The notes: a model not told the origin generated them from the letters alone. DNA of 64,000 nt from Verrucomicrobiota bacterium (GCA_022711435.1 JAKLFB010000027.1:1-64000); one strand, 5' to 3'; shown: positions 52,918-63,008, counted from the first letter of the stretch. Translations and numbers: made by a program.

Positions 52918-55524
52918 ATGGGACGGATGATTGCGATGTGGCACGGACGGTGGGCCATTGTGCTGGCCTTGATGTTGCCCTGGACCTCCCGCTCGGCAGA
53001 AAGCCATGGCGAGCGGGGCCCGAAGGCGGAGATCTGGCCGGGCCTGCGCCCGGACGGATCGGTGATGCTGCCCAACCAATGGTCTCTGCGGCCGGCAGGA
53101 GCGCAGGTGGCGCTGGGGGATTTTCCAGTTCATCTGGCGGTCCATCCGGAAAGCCGGTTCGCAGCGGTGCTGCACTGCGGCTATGGCGATCACGAGATCG
53201 TGGTCGTCGATGTGCCGGAGGCCCGCCTGGTCTCGCGGGTTGGGATCCCAGAGGCCTTTTACGGGCTGGCCTTTTCGCCGGATGGATCCGAACTCTTTTG
53301 CAGCGGCGCGGGAGATGAGGTCGTTCATCGATTTCGGTTCCGGGAAGGTTACCTGAGCGAGCCGCGCTCGCTGCGTGTGCGCGACGCCCGCCAGCGGGGT
53401 GTGCCATGCGGATTGGCAATCGAGCGCGCGGCGAGGCGGTTGTGGGTGGCCAACGTGTGGGGCCAGCAGGTCAGCGAGCTGGATCTGACCGGGGCTCAGG
53501 AGCCGCGCGACCTGCCGGGGCTGCGGCTGAACCTCGAGGCGCTGCCCGCGCCCGAGACGCCCCCGGCCGATCCGGACCTGGCATCGGCCCTGAAGCGGGA
53601 CACGGCGGCGCGGCAGCGGCTGATGGGAGACGAACCTTTTCCCTATGCCTGCGTGGCCGACGAAGCCCGCGGGCGCCTCTATGTGTCGCTATGGGCTCAA
53701 GCCGAAGTGGCGGTGTTTGACCTTCGGAAAAACACCTGGACAGCCCGATGGCCGACTCAGGAGCATCCGAACGAGATGGCCATGCACCCGGACGGCCAGC
53801 GGTTATGGGTGGCCAACGCGAATCGGAACACGGTGACCTCCTTCGATCTCGAGACGGGCCGCGTGCTCGAGACGCTTACCGCGTCGCTCCACGCGGTCAG
53901 CATCCCGGGATCGACGCCGAACAGCTTGGCGGTGTCGCCCGATGGAGGCTGGCTCTTCGTCGCCAATGCCTGCAACAACAACGTGGCCGTGTTTGACATC
54001 GCGCGGCCCGGGCAGAGCCGGTCGCTGGGCTTCATCCCCGCCGGCTGGTATCCCACGTCGGTCCGGGTGACGCCCGATGGACGGCACCTCCTCATTGCCA
54101 ACGGCAAGGGATTGATCCCCCGGTCCAATCGCCACGGCCCGAACCCCGACGTCCCGGCGCCATCCTCGGTGCGCGAGTACATCGGCGGGCTGTTCCGCGG
54201 CACCTTGAGCATCATCCGCCTCCCCGACCGCGAGCGCTGGGTCCGCCAGATGCGGGATTACACGGCGCAGGCGTACCGCTGCAGCCCGTTGTCCGCAACC
54301 CCATCGGCGGCAACTGGACGGCCCGACAACAGCCCAATCCCGGGGCGCGTCGGGGAGTCGAGCCCCCTCCGCCACGTGCTCTACATCGTCAAGGAGAACC
54401 GCACCTACGATCAGGTCCTGGGCGACCTGCCCCAAGGGCGCGGCGATTCTTCCCTGTGCCTCTTCCCGGAAGCGATCACTCCGAACCACCACGCCTTGGC
54501 CCGCGAGTTTGTGTTGCTGGACAATTTCTACGTCGAGAGCGAGGTCAGCGCCGACGGCCATGAATGGAGTCTGGGCGCCTACGCCACCGATTTTGTCGAA
54601 AAGTCATGGCCGTTGAGCTACGGGCACGGCCGGAGCGGCAAGTTCCCGTACCCGAGCGAGGGGAACTTCGCCGTGGCCATGCCGTCGGACGGGTATCTAT
54701 GGGATCGCGCCCGGGAAGCCGGGATCAGCTATCGCAGCTATGGGGAGTTCGTCCACAACGGGGCCGCGCCCGGCGATCCCGCCACCGCGCGGGTGCCGAG
54801 CCTCGAGGGACACATCGATCCGGGCTTTCGCGGATGGGATCTCGATTATCCCGATGTGAAGCGCGCCGAACGGTTCATCGCCGAACTGGCGAGGTTCGAG
54901 CGGGAAGGTGAGATGCCCCGCCTGCAGATCATGCGTTTGCCCAACGATCACACCATCGGAACCCGTCCGGGCAAGCTGACCCCTCGCGCGATGGTGGCCG
55001 ACAACGACCTCGCGCTGGGGATGGTGATCGAGGCGCTGAGCCGATCCAGGTTCTGGGCCGACACGGCGGTCTTCGTGGTCGAGGACGATGCCCAAAACGG
55101 CGCCGACCACGTGGATGCGCACCGGACGATCGCTTTCGTGGCCAGCCCTTACGCGCGGCGGGGAGCCGTGGATTCCACGCTCTACTCGACCTCGAGCATG
55201 CTGAGAACGATCGAGCTGATCCTGGGGCTGGCCCCGATGAGCCAGTTCGACGCGGCAGCCCGGCCGATGTATCACTCGTTCCAGCCGGTACCGGACGGCA
55301 GACCCTACCGCGCCCGCCAGGTTCTCGCCGACCGGCAGGAGCTCAACACGGCCATGGCCTGGGGCGCAGCCCGGTCGGAAAAGCTCGACTTCTCGAAGGA
55401 AGACGCCGCCGATGACATCGAGCTGAACGAGATCGTGTGGCGCTCGGTCCGGGGGCCAGACTCGCCAATGCCGGCGCCAGTCCGCGCCGGGTTCGTGTTT
55501 GCGCACTCCGAGGAGAAAGAATGA
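52918..55524 (+). CDS. Exported beta-propeller plus phosphoesterase fusion protein
   Basis: An 868-aa exported protein. Signal peptide (WAIVLALMLPWTSRSA); residues ~55-430 are a YncE-like beta-propeller (FPVHLAVHPESRFAAVLHCG, GLAFSPDGSELFCSGAGDEV, NSLAVSPDGGWLFVANACNN). Residues ~470-800 are an alkaline-phosphatase-superfamily phosphoesterase (VLYIVKENRTYDQVLGDLPQ, VLLDNFYVESEVSADGHEWS, VFVVEDDAQNGADHVDAHRT). The motif ENRTYD is the family's metal-binding start. The combination is known in other Verrucomicrobia and Planctomycetes as a secreted fusion. The natural substrate, a phosphoester or phospholipid, is unknown. The ATG at 52918 is used; one at 52930 is also possible. Confidence 0.88.
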   Translation: MGRMIAMWHGRWAIVLALMLPWTSRSAESHGERGPKAEIWPGLRPDGSVMLPNQWSLRPAGAQVALGDFPVHLAVHPESRFAAVLHCGYGDHEIVVVDVPEARLVSRVGIPEAFYGLAFSPDGSELFCSGAGDEVVHRFRFREGYLSEPRSLRVRDARQRGVPCGLAIERAARRLWVANVWGQQVSELDLTGAQEPRDLPGLRLNLEALPAPETPPADPDLASALKRDTAARQRLMGDEPFPYACVADEARGRLYVSLWAQAEVAVFDLRKNTWTARWPTQEHPNEMAMHPDGQRLWVANANRNTVTSFDLETGRVLETLTASLHAVSIPGSTPNSLAVSPDGGWLFVANACNNNVAVFDIARPGQSRSLGFIPAGWYPTSVRVTPDGRHLLIANGKGLIPRSNRHGPNPDVPAPSSVREYIGGLFRGTLSIIRLPDRERWVRQMRDYTAQAYRCSPLSATPSAATGRPDNSPIPGRVGESSPLRHVLYIVKENRTYDQVLGDLPQGRGDSSLCLFPEAITPNHHALAREFVLLDNFYVESEVSADGHEWSLGAYATDFVEKSWPLSYGHGRSGKFPYPSEGNFAVAMPSDGYLWDRAREAGISYRSYGEFVHNGAAPGDPATARVPSLEGHIDPGFRGWDLDYPDVKRAERFIAELARFEREGEMPRLQIMRLPNDHTIGTRPGKLTPRAMVADNDLALGMVIEALSRSRFWADTAVFVVEDDAQNGADHVDAHRTIAFVASPYARRGAVDSTLYSTSSMLRTIELILGLAPMSQFDAAARPMYHSFQPVPDGRPYRARQVLADRQELNTAMAWGAARSEKLDFSKEDAADDIELNEIVWRSVRGPDSPMPAPVRAGFVFAHSEEKE

Positions 55525-55548
55525 AACCAGGCGCCCGCACCCCCCGCC

Positions 55549-56688
55549 ATGTTTGAGCTGATCCAAACCGACGGGCACAGCCCAGCCCGCCTGGGACGCC
55601 TGACCACCGCGCATGGGGCGGTCGAGACGCCGATGTATATGCCTGTGGGGACGCAGGCCAGCGTGAAAGCGCTGGACCCGAGAGAGCTGCGCGAGATGGG
55701 AGCCCGGATCATCCTCGGCAATACCTACCATCTGTTCATTCGCCCCGGCATGGAGATCCTCCAGAAAGCCGGCGGCCTGCACGCATTCATGAATTGGCAG
55801 GGCCCGATCCTCACCGACAGCGGCGGATACCAGGTGTTCAGCCTCGCCAAAATCCGCAAGGTCAAGATGGACGGAGTCGAGTTCCGCTCGCATCTGGATG
55901 GAACCGCCTTTTTCCTCGGGCCCAAAGAGGTGATGGAGATCCAGCGGACGCTCGGATCCGACATCGCGATGGTGCTCGACGAATGCCCCCCGCATGATGC
56001 GCCGCGCGACGCCCTCCATTTGGCCGTCGAGCGCACCATCCGCTGGGCCCGACAGTGCCGCGACCAGGCCCGCACGCCCGGCCAGCTCGTGTTCGGGATT
56101 GTCCAGGGAGCGTGCGATCCGGCCTTGCGCGAGCGCTGCGCCCGGGTTTTGGTGGAGCTCGGATTTGACGGCTATGCCATCGGCGGCGTCAGCGTCGGCG
56201 AGCCCCAAGCGGAAATGATGCGGGCGGTGGAGCTGACCGTTCCCCATTTGCCGGAACAGCAGGCCCGATACGCGATGGGCTTGGGCACGCCGGCCCAGAT
56301 GGTCGAACTGGTCGCGCGCGGAGTGGACTTGTTCGACTGCGTCCTGCCCACTCGTGTCGCGCGCAACGGCACCGCCTTCACCCGGCATGGCACGGTCAAC
56401 ATCAAGGCCGGATTCAACAAGGCCGATTTTCGCCCGATCGAGGATGGGTGCACATGCTTTGCCTGCCGGCATTTCACGCGGGCTTACCTGCGCCACCTGC
56501 TCAACGTCGAGGAGATCCTCGGGCTGCGGATGCTCAGCGTTCATAACTGCCATTTGTATCTGCAGGTCATGGCCGAGACGCGGGCGCACTTGGCGGCCGG
56601 CACGTTCGGGGCCTTTCGGAAGGATTTCGTGAGCCGCTATCGGCCCTCGCGCAACCTGCGGGTCCAGGCCCTGGCAGCGGAGGCGTGA
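55549..56688 (+). CDS. tgt: tRNA-guanine transglycosylase (queuine synthesis)
   Basis: A 379-aa enzyme that swaps guanine 34 of certain tRNAs for preQ1. It shows GNTYHLFIRPGMEIL, LTDSGGYQVFSLAKI with Asp90, MVLDECPPHDAP, RVARNGTAFTRHGTVNI after DLFDCVLPTR (catalytic Asp) and a zinc site CTCFACRHFTRAYLRHLL with His in SVHNCHLYL. Normal length for the bacterial class. The start at 55549 follows the phosphoesterase stop by 24 nt. Confidence 0.97.
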   Translation: MFELIQTDGHSPARLGRLTTAHGAVETPMYMPVGTQASVKALDPRELREMGARIILGNTYHLFIRPGMEILQKAGGLHAFMNWQGPILTDSGGYQVFSLAKIRKVKMDGVEFRSHLDGTAFFLGPKEVMEIQRTLGSDIAMVLDECPPHDAPRDALHLAVERTIRWARQCRDQARTPGQLVFGIVQGACDPALRERCARVLVELGFDGYAIGGVSVGEPQAEMMRAVELTVPHLPEQQARYAMGLGTPAQMVELVARGVDLFDCVLPTRVARNGTAFTRHGTVNIKAGFNKADFRPIEDGCTCFACRHFTRAYLRHLLNVEEILGLRMLSVHNCHLYLQVMAETRAHLAAGTFGAFRKDFVSRYRPSRNLRVQALAAEA

Positions 56689-56812
56689 GCGGCGGCGACC
56701 CCCCCCAGGCCCGTCGCCCAGCCAGTAATTACCGGGATTGACACGGCCGGTTTCCGTGGAAGGTTGTAGAGAGTGAGCTTTGGGGAGCCCGGGAAACCGG
56801 ATCAGGCATTTC

Positions 56813-57394
56813 ATGTCTGCCACAGCGTGCCCATTCGAACCGCGTCAGTCCCCGCCGTCAGGCGATATCCCGTGCGGAGTCTTCGTGTTCTATGGGGACC
56901 ACTGGGAGCGCGAGGTATGCCTGGCGTTGTGCGACCAGCTCGTGCGCCGGTTCTGGCAGGAGATCGATTTCGATTTCCATTGGTGGAGACACCGCTTCCT
57001 GGAAGAGCCGGCCTTGCAGGCGGCTGCAGAGCAGGACGCCGTCCTCTCCGATCTCTGGCTGATCGCATGGGAGCCGGCGCGCGATTTCGAGCCAGCCTCC
57101 AGAGCCTTCCTCGAACGTGCCGCCAGCCAACGGTTGGGCCGTCCAGGGGCTCTGGTGGCCGCGGCCAACGGATCGCCAGGGCCTCCCGCCTGGCTCGATG
57201 ACCGGAATTTCCTCCGGCAATTGGGCAAGCGAATGGGAATGGACTTGTTCGTCTGGGCCCCCCAGCTCCCTCCAGACGGCCCGCAGGAGAACGATCGAGA
57301 AGGCCTCGAAGATCGAGCGACGCGGATGACCCATCTCCTCGAGGATATGCTGCAGCAGCTGCCGCCCCCCAGCCACTGGGGCATCAACGAGTGA
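56813..57394 (+). CDS. Hypothetical protein, soluble, unknown family
   Basis: A 193-aa protein (204 aa from an in-frame ATG at 56780). It shows a conserved-looking block CGVFVFYGDHWEREVCLALC followed by FWQEIDFDFHWWRHRFL and DAVLSDLWLIAWEP, then a Pro-rich C-terminus. I do not know the family. It has no signal peptide or membrane segment; Trp and His are unusually frequent (HWWRHRF). It could be a response or stress-associated protein, but nothing proves it. Its end overlaps the convergent ThuA-like gene by 11 bp. Confidence 0.6.
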   Translation: MSATACPFEPRQSPPSGDIPCGVFVFYGDHWEREVCLALCDQLVRRFWQEIDFDFHWWRHRFLEEPALQAAAEQDAVLSDLWLIAWEPARDFEPASRAFLERAASQRLGRPGALVAAANGSPGPPAWLDDRNFLRQLGKRMGMDLFVWAPQLPPDGPQENDREGLEDRATRMTHLLEDMLQQLPPPSHWGINE

Positions 57395-58139
57395 TCCCGC
57401 CATCCGGCCGGGCCGCCCACCCGATCGAGCGCGCTACCAGCTGCCGGAAATTGGGATTCTCGAACGCCTGGCGGTCGTGGCCAAGCTGCAAATACACAAT
57501 CCGCGAGTTCGATTGCGCCCGAGTCCAGGCGAGCGGTCTGCCGCTCCGGGGATGCGTGGTGCTGAGCAGGGGCGTCACATCCGCGCCCACCCGAAATCCC
57601 CAGTAGATCTCGTCATGGATCGTAAAATCCCGAAGACCCGCCGTGATCGGATGATCGCGGGCAACAATGGTGACAGGCACGTCCACGTCGTGCTCGTAGC
57701 CAACCGCGGGAGTGACGGCGCCGCTCGAGCTGGAGCCCTCGGGGTAGCGGCCGCCAATGATGCCCTCGTAATCGGGCCATTTCTGGAACGACACCAGGGC
57801 GTGGTGGAGCACGACCAACCCGGTTCCGCGGTCCAGCAGGGAAAGGAACTTCGATCGCTGGTTTTCGGTGATGTTTTTCGGCATGTCATACAGCACCAGG
57901 ACGTCGTACGAGAGCAGGTCCTCGCGTTCGTAGACCGTTGCGTTCGTCCCGGAATGAGCGGCGTGCGTGAATGCGATATCGGGATTCCTGGCAAACAAAT
58001 CCAGAAATGGCTCTCTCTCGAATCCATGGCCGCCCGTCACGACCAGAACCTTGGTCTTGCCCGGCTCAGCGGCAGGGATCGCGATCGCGGCAAGGCACAC
58101 GGCCAGCACCAAGGCCGAAATCCAGCGGATGTTCATCAT
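57384..58139 (-). CDS. ThuA-like domain protein
   Basis: A 251-aa exported protein: signal peptide (ISALVLAVCLAAIAIPA) then a class I glutamine-amidotransferase-like fold of the ThuA family (KVLVVTGGHGFEREPFLDLF, YDVLVLYDMPKNITENQRSK, LVVLHHALVSFQKWPDYEGI, FTIHDEIYWGF). ThuA in rhizobia acts in trehalose use; these exported relatives in Verrucomicrobia occur beside sugar-metabolism genes and have unknown reactions. The frame starts at 58205, but the ATG at 58139 puts the signal first. It is convergent with the hypothetical gene ending at 57394. Confidence 0.88.
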   Translation of the reverse strand: MMNIRWISALVLAVCLAAIAIPAAEPGKTKVLVVTGGHGFEREPFLDLFARNPDIAFTHAAHSGTNATVYEREDLLSYDVLVLYDMPKNITENQRSKFLSLLDRGTGLVVLHHALVSFQKWPDYEGIIGGRYPEGSSSSGAVTPAVGYEHDVDVPVTIVARDHPITAGLRDFTIHDEIYWGFRVGADVTPLLSTTHPRSGRPLAWTRAQSNSRIVYLQLGHDRQAFENPNFRQLVARSIGWAARPDGGITR

Positions 58140-58300
58140 GCCGCCCAGGTTACGCCATTGCCCTGGCCTTGCCAACCTGGATTCGATGGGCTGCGGATCG
58201 AGCACGAACTTGTCTTAACAAAAGACAAAAAAAGGTGCGTGCAAGATGCGCCCGGTTTGTGGTATGCAAAGAAACAACAGTTTAAATCGGCGATGTCAAT

Positions 58301-59014
58301 ATGAAGATTAAGTTATGCCTTGCCGCGCTCCTCATCGGATGCGTGGTGTTTGTTTCCGCCCAAAGCGGCACGATCAACAACGCTTGGTCAGGGACCTTAG
58401 GCGACAAAGCGAACATGGCGGCCGTTGCCTTCCAGGCGAACGCGGGCGTCTATCCCGACAGCATCACCCCGGCGGGCGCATTGGTGTCGCCCACGGCCTT
58501 CTGGCTCGATGCGCTGACGCTGACTCGGCCGGACGACGCGACGACCCTATCGCTTGGAACCGGCGCGCGGCAGACGACCTCTGCCGACACGCCCGTCTAC
58601 GTCGACGTCTACTCGACCTATGACTCGGTGAACAAGGCTTTCAGCGACTATCTTGGATCCTCCTCCACATCGGTCGCCTGGAGCCAAACAGTCCAAAACC
58701 AGGACTACACCTTCAGTTTTTCGGGGATCACCCTGCAATCCGACCAGAAATACTGGTTTGTGTTTTCGGAAGACAACGTCGATGGCGAGGTCTCGAACTT
58801 CCGGATGAAGGTCAATACAGCGGGCGCTGATACCACCGTTGGCCAAGGCAAGGGGTATTTGGTCGGCGACACCCTGCAGGGCCTCGGGCAAAACAATAGC
58901 AACGTGGATTGGGGCACAGCCTACACGGTCAGTTTCACCGTCATCCCGGAGCCGGGGATCGCCGCGTTGCTGGCTTTAGGCGGTTTGGCCCTCTTCCTCC
59001 GGAAGCGATCGTAA
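58301..59014 (+). CDS. PEP-CTERM exported protein (choice-of-anchor type)
   Basis: A 237-aa protein with signal (LCLAALLIGCVVFVSA) and the C-terminal VIPEPGIAALLALGGLALFL helix and basic RKRS tail of PEP-CTERM proteins. The body has a beta-sandwich feel: YWFVFSEDNVDGEVSNFRM and AFWLDALTLTRPDDATTLS. It will be cut by an exosortase and held at or released from the surface. A good terminator follows the stop. Confidence 0.88.
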   Translation: MKIKLCLAALLIGCVVFVSAQSGTINNAWSGTLGDKANMAAVAFQANAGVYPDSITPAGALVSPTAFWLDALTLTRPDDATTLSLGTGARQTTSADTPVYVDVYSTYDSVNKAFSDYLGSSSTSVAWSQTVQNQDYTFSFSGITLQSDQKYWFVFSEDNVDGEVSNFRMKVNTAGADTTVGQGKGYLVGDTLQGLGQNNSNVDWGTAYTVSFTVIPEPGIAALLALGGLALFLRKRS

Positions 59015-59043
59015 CCGTTTCCGAATCGCTTGGACGTGCAAGC

Positions 59044-59069
59044 GGGGCGCTGATCGAGCGCCCCTTTTT
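59044..59069 (+). terminator. Rho-independent terminator of the PEP-CTERM gene
   Basis: GGGGCGCT (59044-59051) pairs with AGCGCCCC (59057-59064) around GATCG and is followed by five T. It lies 30 nt downstream of the stop codon at 59014. Confidence 0.9.
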
Positions 59070-59153
59070 GCTGCAGACAGGCGTTGGCCGGTGGGGGTGG
59101 GTGAATATCACTCCAGGATCGCCGTTCCGCTGCCGGACTCCGGGCGCACCTTT

Positions 59154-59256
59154 CCATGAACCTGCCCGCACGAGCGCGGCCTTCAGGCCGCTTCAACAAG
59201 CGACAGGCCGAACGCGCGGAAGCGGGCTAAAGCCGGCGCTCCAACACGGTTCATGG
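59154..59256. repeat. 103-bp REP-like element with CCATGAACC ends
   Basis: The ends CCATGAACC (59154-59162) and GGTTCATGG (59248-59256) are exact inverted repeats. Inside is a hairpin GCGGCCT-TC-AGGCCGC (59176-59191) and a GC-rich stretch with GCGGGCTAAAGCCGGCGCTCC (split here: GCGGGCTAAAG then CCGGCGCTCC). The same end 9-mer recurs at 59295-59303. Elements of this look, moved by RAYT transposases, are common in this phylum. It lies in a convergent spacer. Confidence 0.65.
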
Positions 59257-59355
59257 CCCCGATGCGTGACAAGTTGTTTGTCATCAATGCTTCCCCATGA
59301 ACCGGCGTGATAACGCCCCGCGTTCAGGCGGCCTTGGGAGTCGAATCCGCAGGCA

Positions 59356-60957
59356 TCAACGCGGTTCGATGCGATAGATGTGGACGGCGAGCGGGGCAAA
59401 CTTGTCGGCAAAGGACCCGTCTTGTGCCGGCAGCGTGCGATTCTCGTCGACAACGGCCACGGCATGGCCCGCGGCCAATCCCTCGACCCGGATCGTCGCC
59501 GTTGTCTCGAGGGCGCGCTCGTCGTAGTTGACCGCAAAAAGGTAAAGGGCGCCGCTGGACTGCCGGGCGCGCAGGTCGAGCTTGACGCTGTCGATCGACT
59601 GGATCGAAGCCGCCCGCGGGCTGGGCTGGCCCAGGATCGCCGGTGTCAATCGTGTGATCTGCTCGTTGATCTGCCGCAAGGCACGGACATTTTCCTCCGG
59701 AACGCCGAACTGGGCATACTCGGGTTTCCAGATGTGGGTGAAGTAGCCGATGGCGGTTGCGCCCCGGCAAATGCTCATCCAGACCTCGGCGCGGATGTGC
59801 TCGGGCCGGACGTCTTTCTGCCGGGCCAAGTCGCCTGTCCACTGGCCGCCTTTGCTGGTCTCGATCCACGCGTAGACGGGCCGGGGCCCCGCCATGCGGA
59901 CCAGCAGATCGGTGGCGTCGTGGACCAGGTAGAGCCACTCGGGCTTGTTCCACCCATAGATTGGGTAAATATCGTAGCCCACCACGTCCGCCGCCTCGAT
60001 GTACCTCGGATACATCGCGCGCTGCTCATCGCTGTAGCGCTGGAAAAACGGATGGAAATGCCCGGTCAGCGTCATGAAGAGCGGCCGGCTCGAGTCGCCT
60101 CCCTTCACGGCGCGGTATCGCCGCATCGTTTCCTCCGGCGCGGCGCGGGCCACATATCGAGGCCGGCACTCCAGCACGTTGGCGCCCCCCGCATCATAGG
60201 CTTCGATCTCGCCCAGCGAGCCCCAGACCTGGTCGCCTGCCTGGACCGACTCGACCTGCAAAGACAATTCCTGCAGCGGGACGGCCTGCGGCAACGGGAA
60301 TTTCTGAATGCCCCGTTGAGATCCCAGCACAGCTCGGAGCAGCTCTTTGCCGCCGGATTGGAAGACGACTTCCGACGGCCGGGCCAGGCCGGCCGAGGCC
60401 GTCACCGCCACCCCAAAGCCCGCAACCGTCACCGGCCGCCCAAGCCGGATGGTCACTCGCGCCCCTTCCATCGGGTCAAGCACGGACCATGAATTCGCGT
60501 CCCCATCGAGCAGTTTCCAGAGCGGCGTGCGGCTGTTGATCCGCAGGCCCGGGCCTGGCTCGACGACGGCGTCGCTGACCTGCCGGGGCAGATCGGGCTC
60601 GTCGTCATGGATGTAGCCCAGGAGAGCCGGTTGGCCCTTGAGCGCAACATCAAAAGGCATGACGCCATACAGCCCGGCCTTCTCGATCCGCGCCAGGTAT
60701 TCGGCCGCATTGCGCGTGCCGCTCGAGCCGGACGAATAGCCAGCCGTGGTGTTCATGCCACACTCGCTGAGCCGGGGGAAATTGCGAGCGTCCTGCAGCC
60801 ACCCCATGAGAGGAATAAAAGGCTTGCCGTTGACGCGGAAGGCGCAGTCGCGGATTTCAACGGTTTGGATGGGCTCGAGAGGGTTGCTGGATCCATGCAG
60901 CGCGAGGCTGCACGACGCGCAGGCGGCCCATAGGACCGATACAGTTCGGAGATTCAT
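59356..60957 (-). CDS. Large exported protein, glycoside-hydrolase-like barrel, unknown substrate
   Basis: A 533-aa exported protein. Signal NLRTVSVLWAACASCSLALH; then a Gly-rich part and FIPLMGWLQDARNFPRLSEC, typical of barrel-type glycosidases of the TIM family. There is a galactose-binding-like segment (LLDGDANSWSVLDPMEG, VTIRLGRPVTVAGFGVAV), and the barrel resumes (ADVVGYDIYPIYGWNKPEWL, RPVYAWIETSKGGQWT, RAEVWMSICRGATAIGYFTH). The C-terminus is a beta domain (LYLFAVNYDERALETTATI). It resembles exported proteins of unknown function in Planctomycetes and Verrucomicrobia. No acid-base pair can be assigned with confidence. The frame opens at 61005; the ATG at 60957 heads the signal peptide. 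Confidence 0.75.
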   Translation of the reverse strand: MNLRTVSVLWAACASCSLALHGSSNPLEPIQTVEIRDCAFRVNGKPFIPLMGWLQDARNFPRLSECGMNTTAGYSSGSSGTRNAAEYLARIEKAGLYGVMPFDVALKGQPALLGYIHDDEPDLPRQVSDAVVEPGPGLRINSRTPLWKLLDGDANSWSVLDPMEGARVTIRLGRPVTVAGFGVAVTASAGLARPSEVVFQSGGKELLRAVLGSQRGIQKFPLPQAVPLQELSLQVESVQAGDQVWGSLGEIEAYDAGGANVLECRPRYVARAAPEETMRRYRAVKGGDSSRPLFMTLTGHFHPFFQRYSDEQRAMYPRYIEAADVVGYDIYPIYGWNKPEWLYLVHDATDLLVRMAGPRPVYAWIETSKGGQWTGDLARQKDVRPEHIRAEVWMSICRGATAIGYFTHIWKPEYAQFGVPEENVRALRQINEQITRLTPAILGQPSPRAASIQSIDSVKLDLRARQSSGALYLFAVNYDERALETTATIRVEGLAAGHAVAVVDENRTLPAQDGSFADKFAPLAVHIYRIEPR

Positions 60958-61077
60958 GGCGGTTGTTTCCTCGCACGAGCATAGGGGACGGCTGAGGACC
61001 GTCAAGACACCCTTGATGGAGCGCGCGCGCTTGCCAACGGCTCCAGGATTTTTCTAATCTGCCGCGGTGAAGCCATT

Positions 61078-61683
61078 ATGAAAACCGACGGCGACATTGC
61101 GAATCCAGTCTCGAGCCTCGAGAATCACTTGCGCAAGCAGCCCGCGATCGGCCGCGGCGTGTTCATTGCGACTGGAGCTGTGGTGGTCGGCGACGTCGCG
61201 TTGGGCGACCGATCGAGCATCTGGTACAATGCGGTTCTTCGGGGGGACATCCAGCGGATCACGGTGGGTGCGGGCTCCAACGTCCAGGACAACGCCGTGG
61301 TCCATCTCTCCGAAGAACTCCCCTGCCGGATCGGGAGTTGCGTCACGATCGGCCATGGCGCCATCGTCCACGCTTGCCAGATCGGGGATGAATCGCTGGT
61401 GGGCATGGGCGCGGTCGTCCTCGACGGCGCCGTGATCGGGCCGCAATGCGTGATCGGCGCCAAGGCGCTCGTCACCCAGGGGATGCAAATCCCGGAGGGC
61501 TCCATGGTGCTGGGCATGCCCGCCAAAATCATCCGGCATCTCTCCCCAGAGGAGCGGCTCCGGCTCCGGTCCTGGGCCGAACATTACGTGCACAATGCCG
61601 CCTACTGCCTGGCGCATCGGATCCACATCCATCCCCACTGGGCATCCGCCTGCGGCTCCCGTGTGCAGCCAGACGCCCATTGA
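61078..61683 (+). CDS. Gamma carbonic anhydrase-like hexapeptide protein
   Basis: A 201-aa protein made mostly of left-handed beta-helix turns (GAVVVGDVALGDRSSIWYNA, GSNVQDNAVVHLSEELPCRI, GHGAIVHACQIGDESLVGMG). Three His that bind zinc or iron in the gamma class are present in VVHLS and IGHGAIVHAC. The enzyme would hydrate CO2, although many such proteins are inactive or of unknown role. A helix follows the barrel and ends the protein. Confidence 0.92.
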   Translation: MKTDGDIANPVSSLENHLRKQPAIGRGVFIATGAVVVGDVALGDRSSIWYNAVLRGDIQRITVGAGSNVQDNAVVHLSEELPCRIGSCVTIGHGAIVHACQIGDESLVGMGAVVLDGAVIGPQCVIGAKALVTQGMQIPEGSMVLGMPAKIIRHLSPEERLRLRSWAEHYVHNAAYCLAHRIHIHPHWASACGSRVQPDAH

Positions 61684-61826
61684 TCCAGCCGGTTGCCCGA
61701 ACGACGGTGGGCCAAATGTCAGGCCCGCATCCGCCGTGCGTCGAAAAGGGCCACTGACGCCCTGAATTACACCTTTTAATGTTGCGCATGTAACCCGGAC
61801 CAGCCTGACCGAGAGCAAACGGCATT

Positions 61827-62669
<843 letters not shown>

Positions 62670-62699
62670 CAGGCAGCGGACGACGGCGGGCAGGAATAT

Positions 62700-63008
62700 T
62701 CATGGAGGGGGCGCCGCCGCAGGGCTTGCTGGCAAAGGCCCGATCTGGACCCCGCCGTTCGTGGCTGCTGCGCTGCGCCCAATCGCCAAGGACGATGGGC
62801 TGAACTTCAGCATCTGCCGCCGCTCGATCAGCTGGATCTCCCGCTTCATCGAGCTCAGCTGCCGAAGGTTCGCTGCGGAAAAAGCCATCACCAGCGTCAG
62901 CACCGTGAACACCACCAGCAGCGCATAACCGCGATTGGCGGGCCGCAACCGCGATGCGCCGCGCCGGGCGATTGGCCCCCGGTTCCAGGCTGCGTCTCGA
63001 GTCTTCAT
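62700..63008 (-). CDS. Small pseudopilin/secretion-associated protein
   Basis: A 102-aa protein with one N-terminal membrane helix (GYALLVVFTVLTLVMAFSAANL) after a basic leader, then a coiled-coil-like QLSSMKREIQLIERRQM. It looks like the short GspK-type or secretion-coupled proteins that end a pseudopilin run. It overlaps the gene at 63005 by 4 nt (ATGA at 63005-63008), so it is coupled. The longer frame to 63626 is not used. Confidence 0.7.
   Translation of the reverse strand: MKTRDAAWNRGPIARRGASRLRPANRGYALLVVFTVLTLVMAFSAANLRQLSSMKREIQLIERRQMLKFSPSSLAIGRSAAATNGGVQIGPLPASPAAAPPP

Larger units (their letters stand above)
59015..59355. other. 341-nt gap with terminator and REP-like element
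   Basis: Lies between the convergent PEP-CTERM gene and the large exported protein. It has no gene. It contains the terminator above and the REP-like element at 59154-59256, plus a third copy of its end sequence CCATGAACC at 59295. Confidence 0.6.

Noticed and set aside
50544..53318. 924-codon plus-strand frame opposite the DsbD-like gene
   Set aside because: Arg/Pro/His-rich shadow; the DsbD-like gene has correct Cys motifs, helices and signal peptide.
54697..56823. 708-codon minus-strand frame across the phosphoesterase and tgt
   Set aside because: No motifs; both plus-strand genes are intact.
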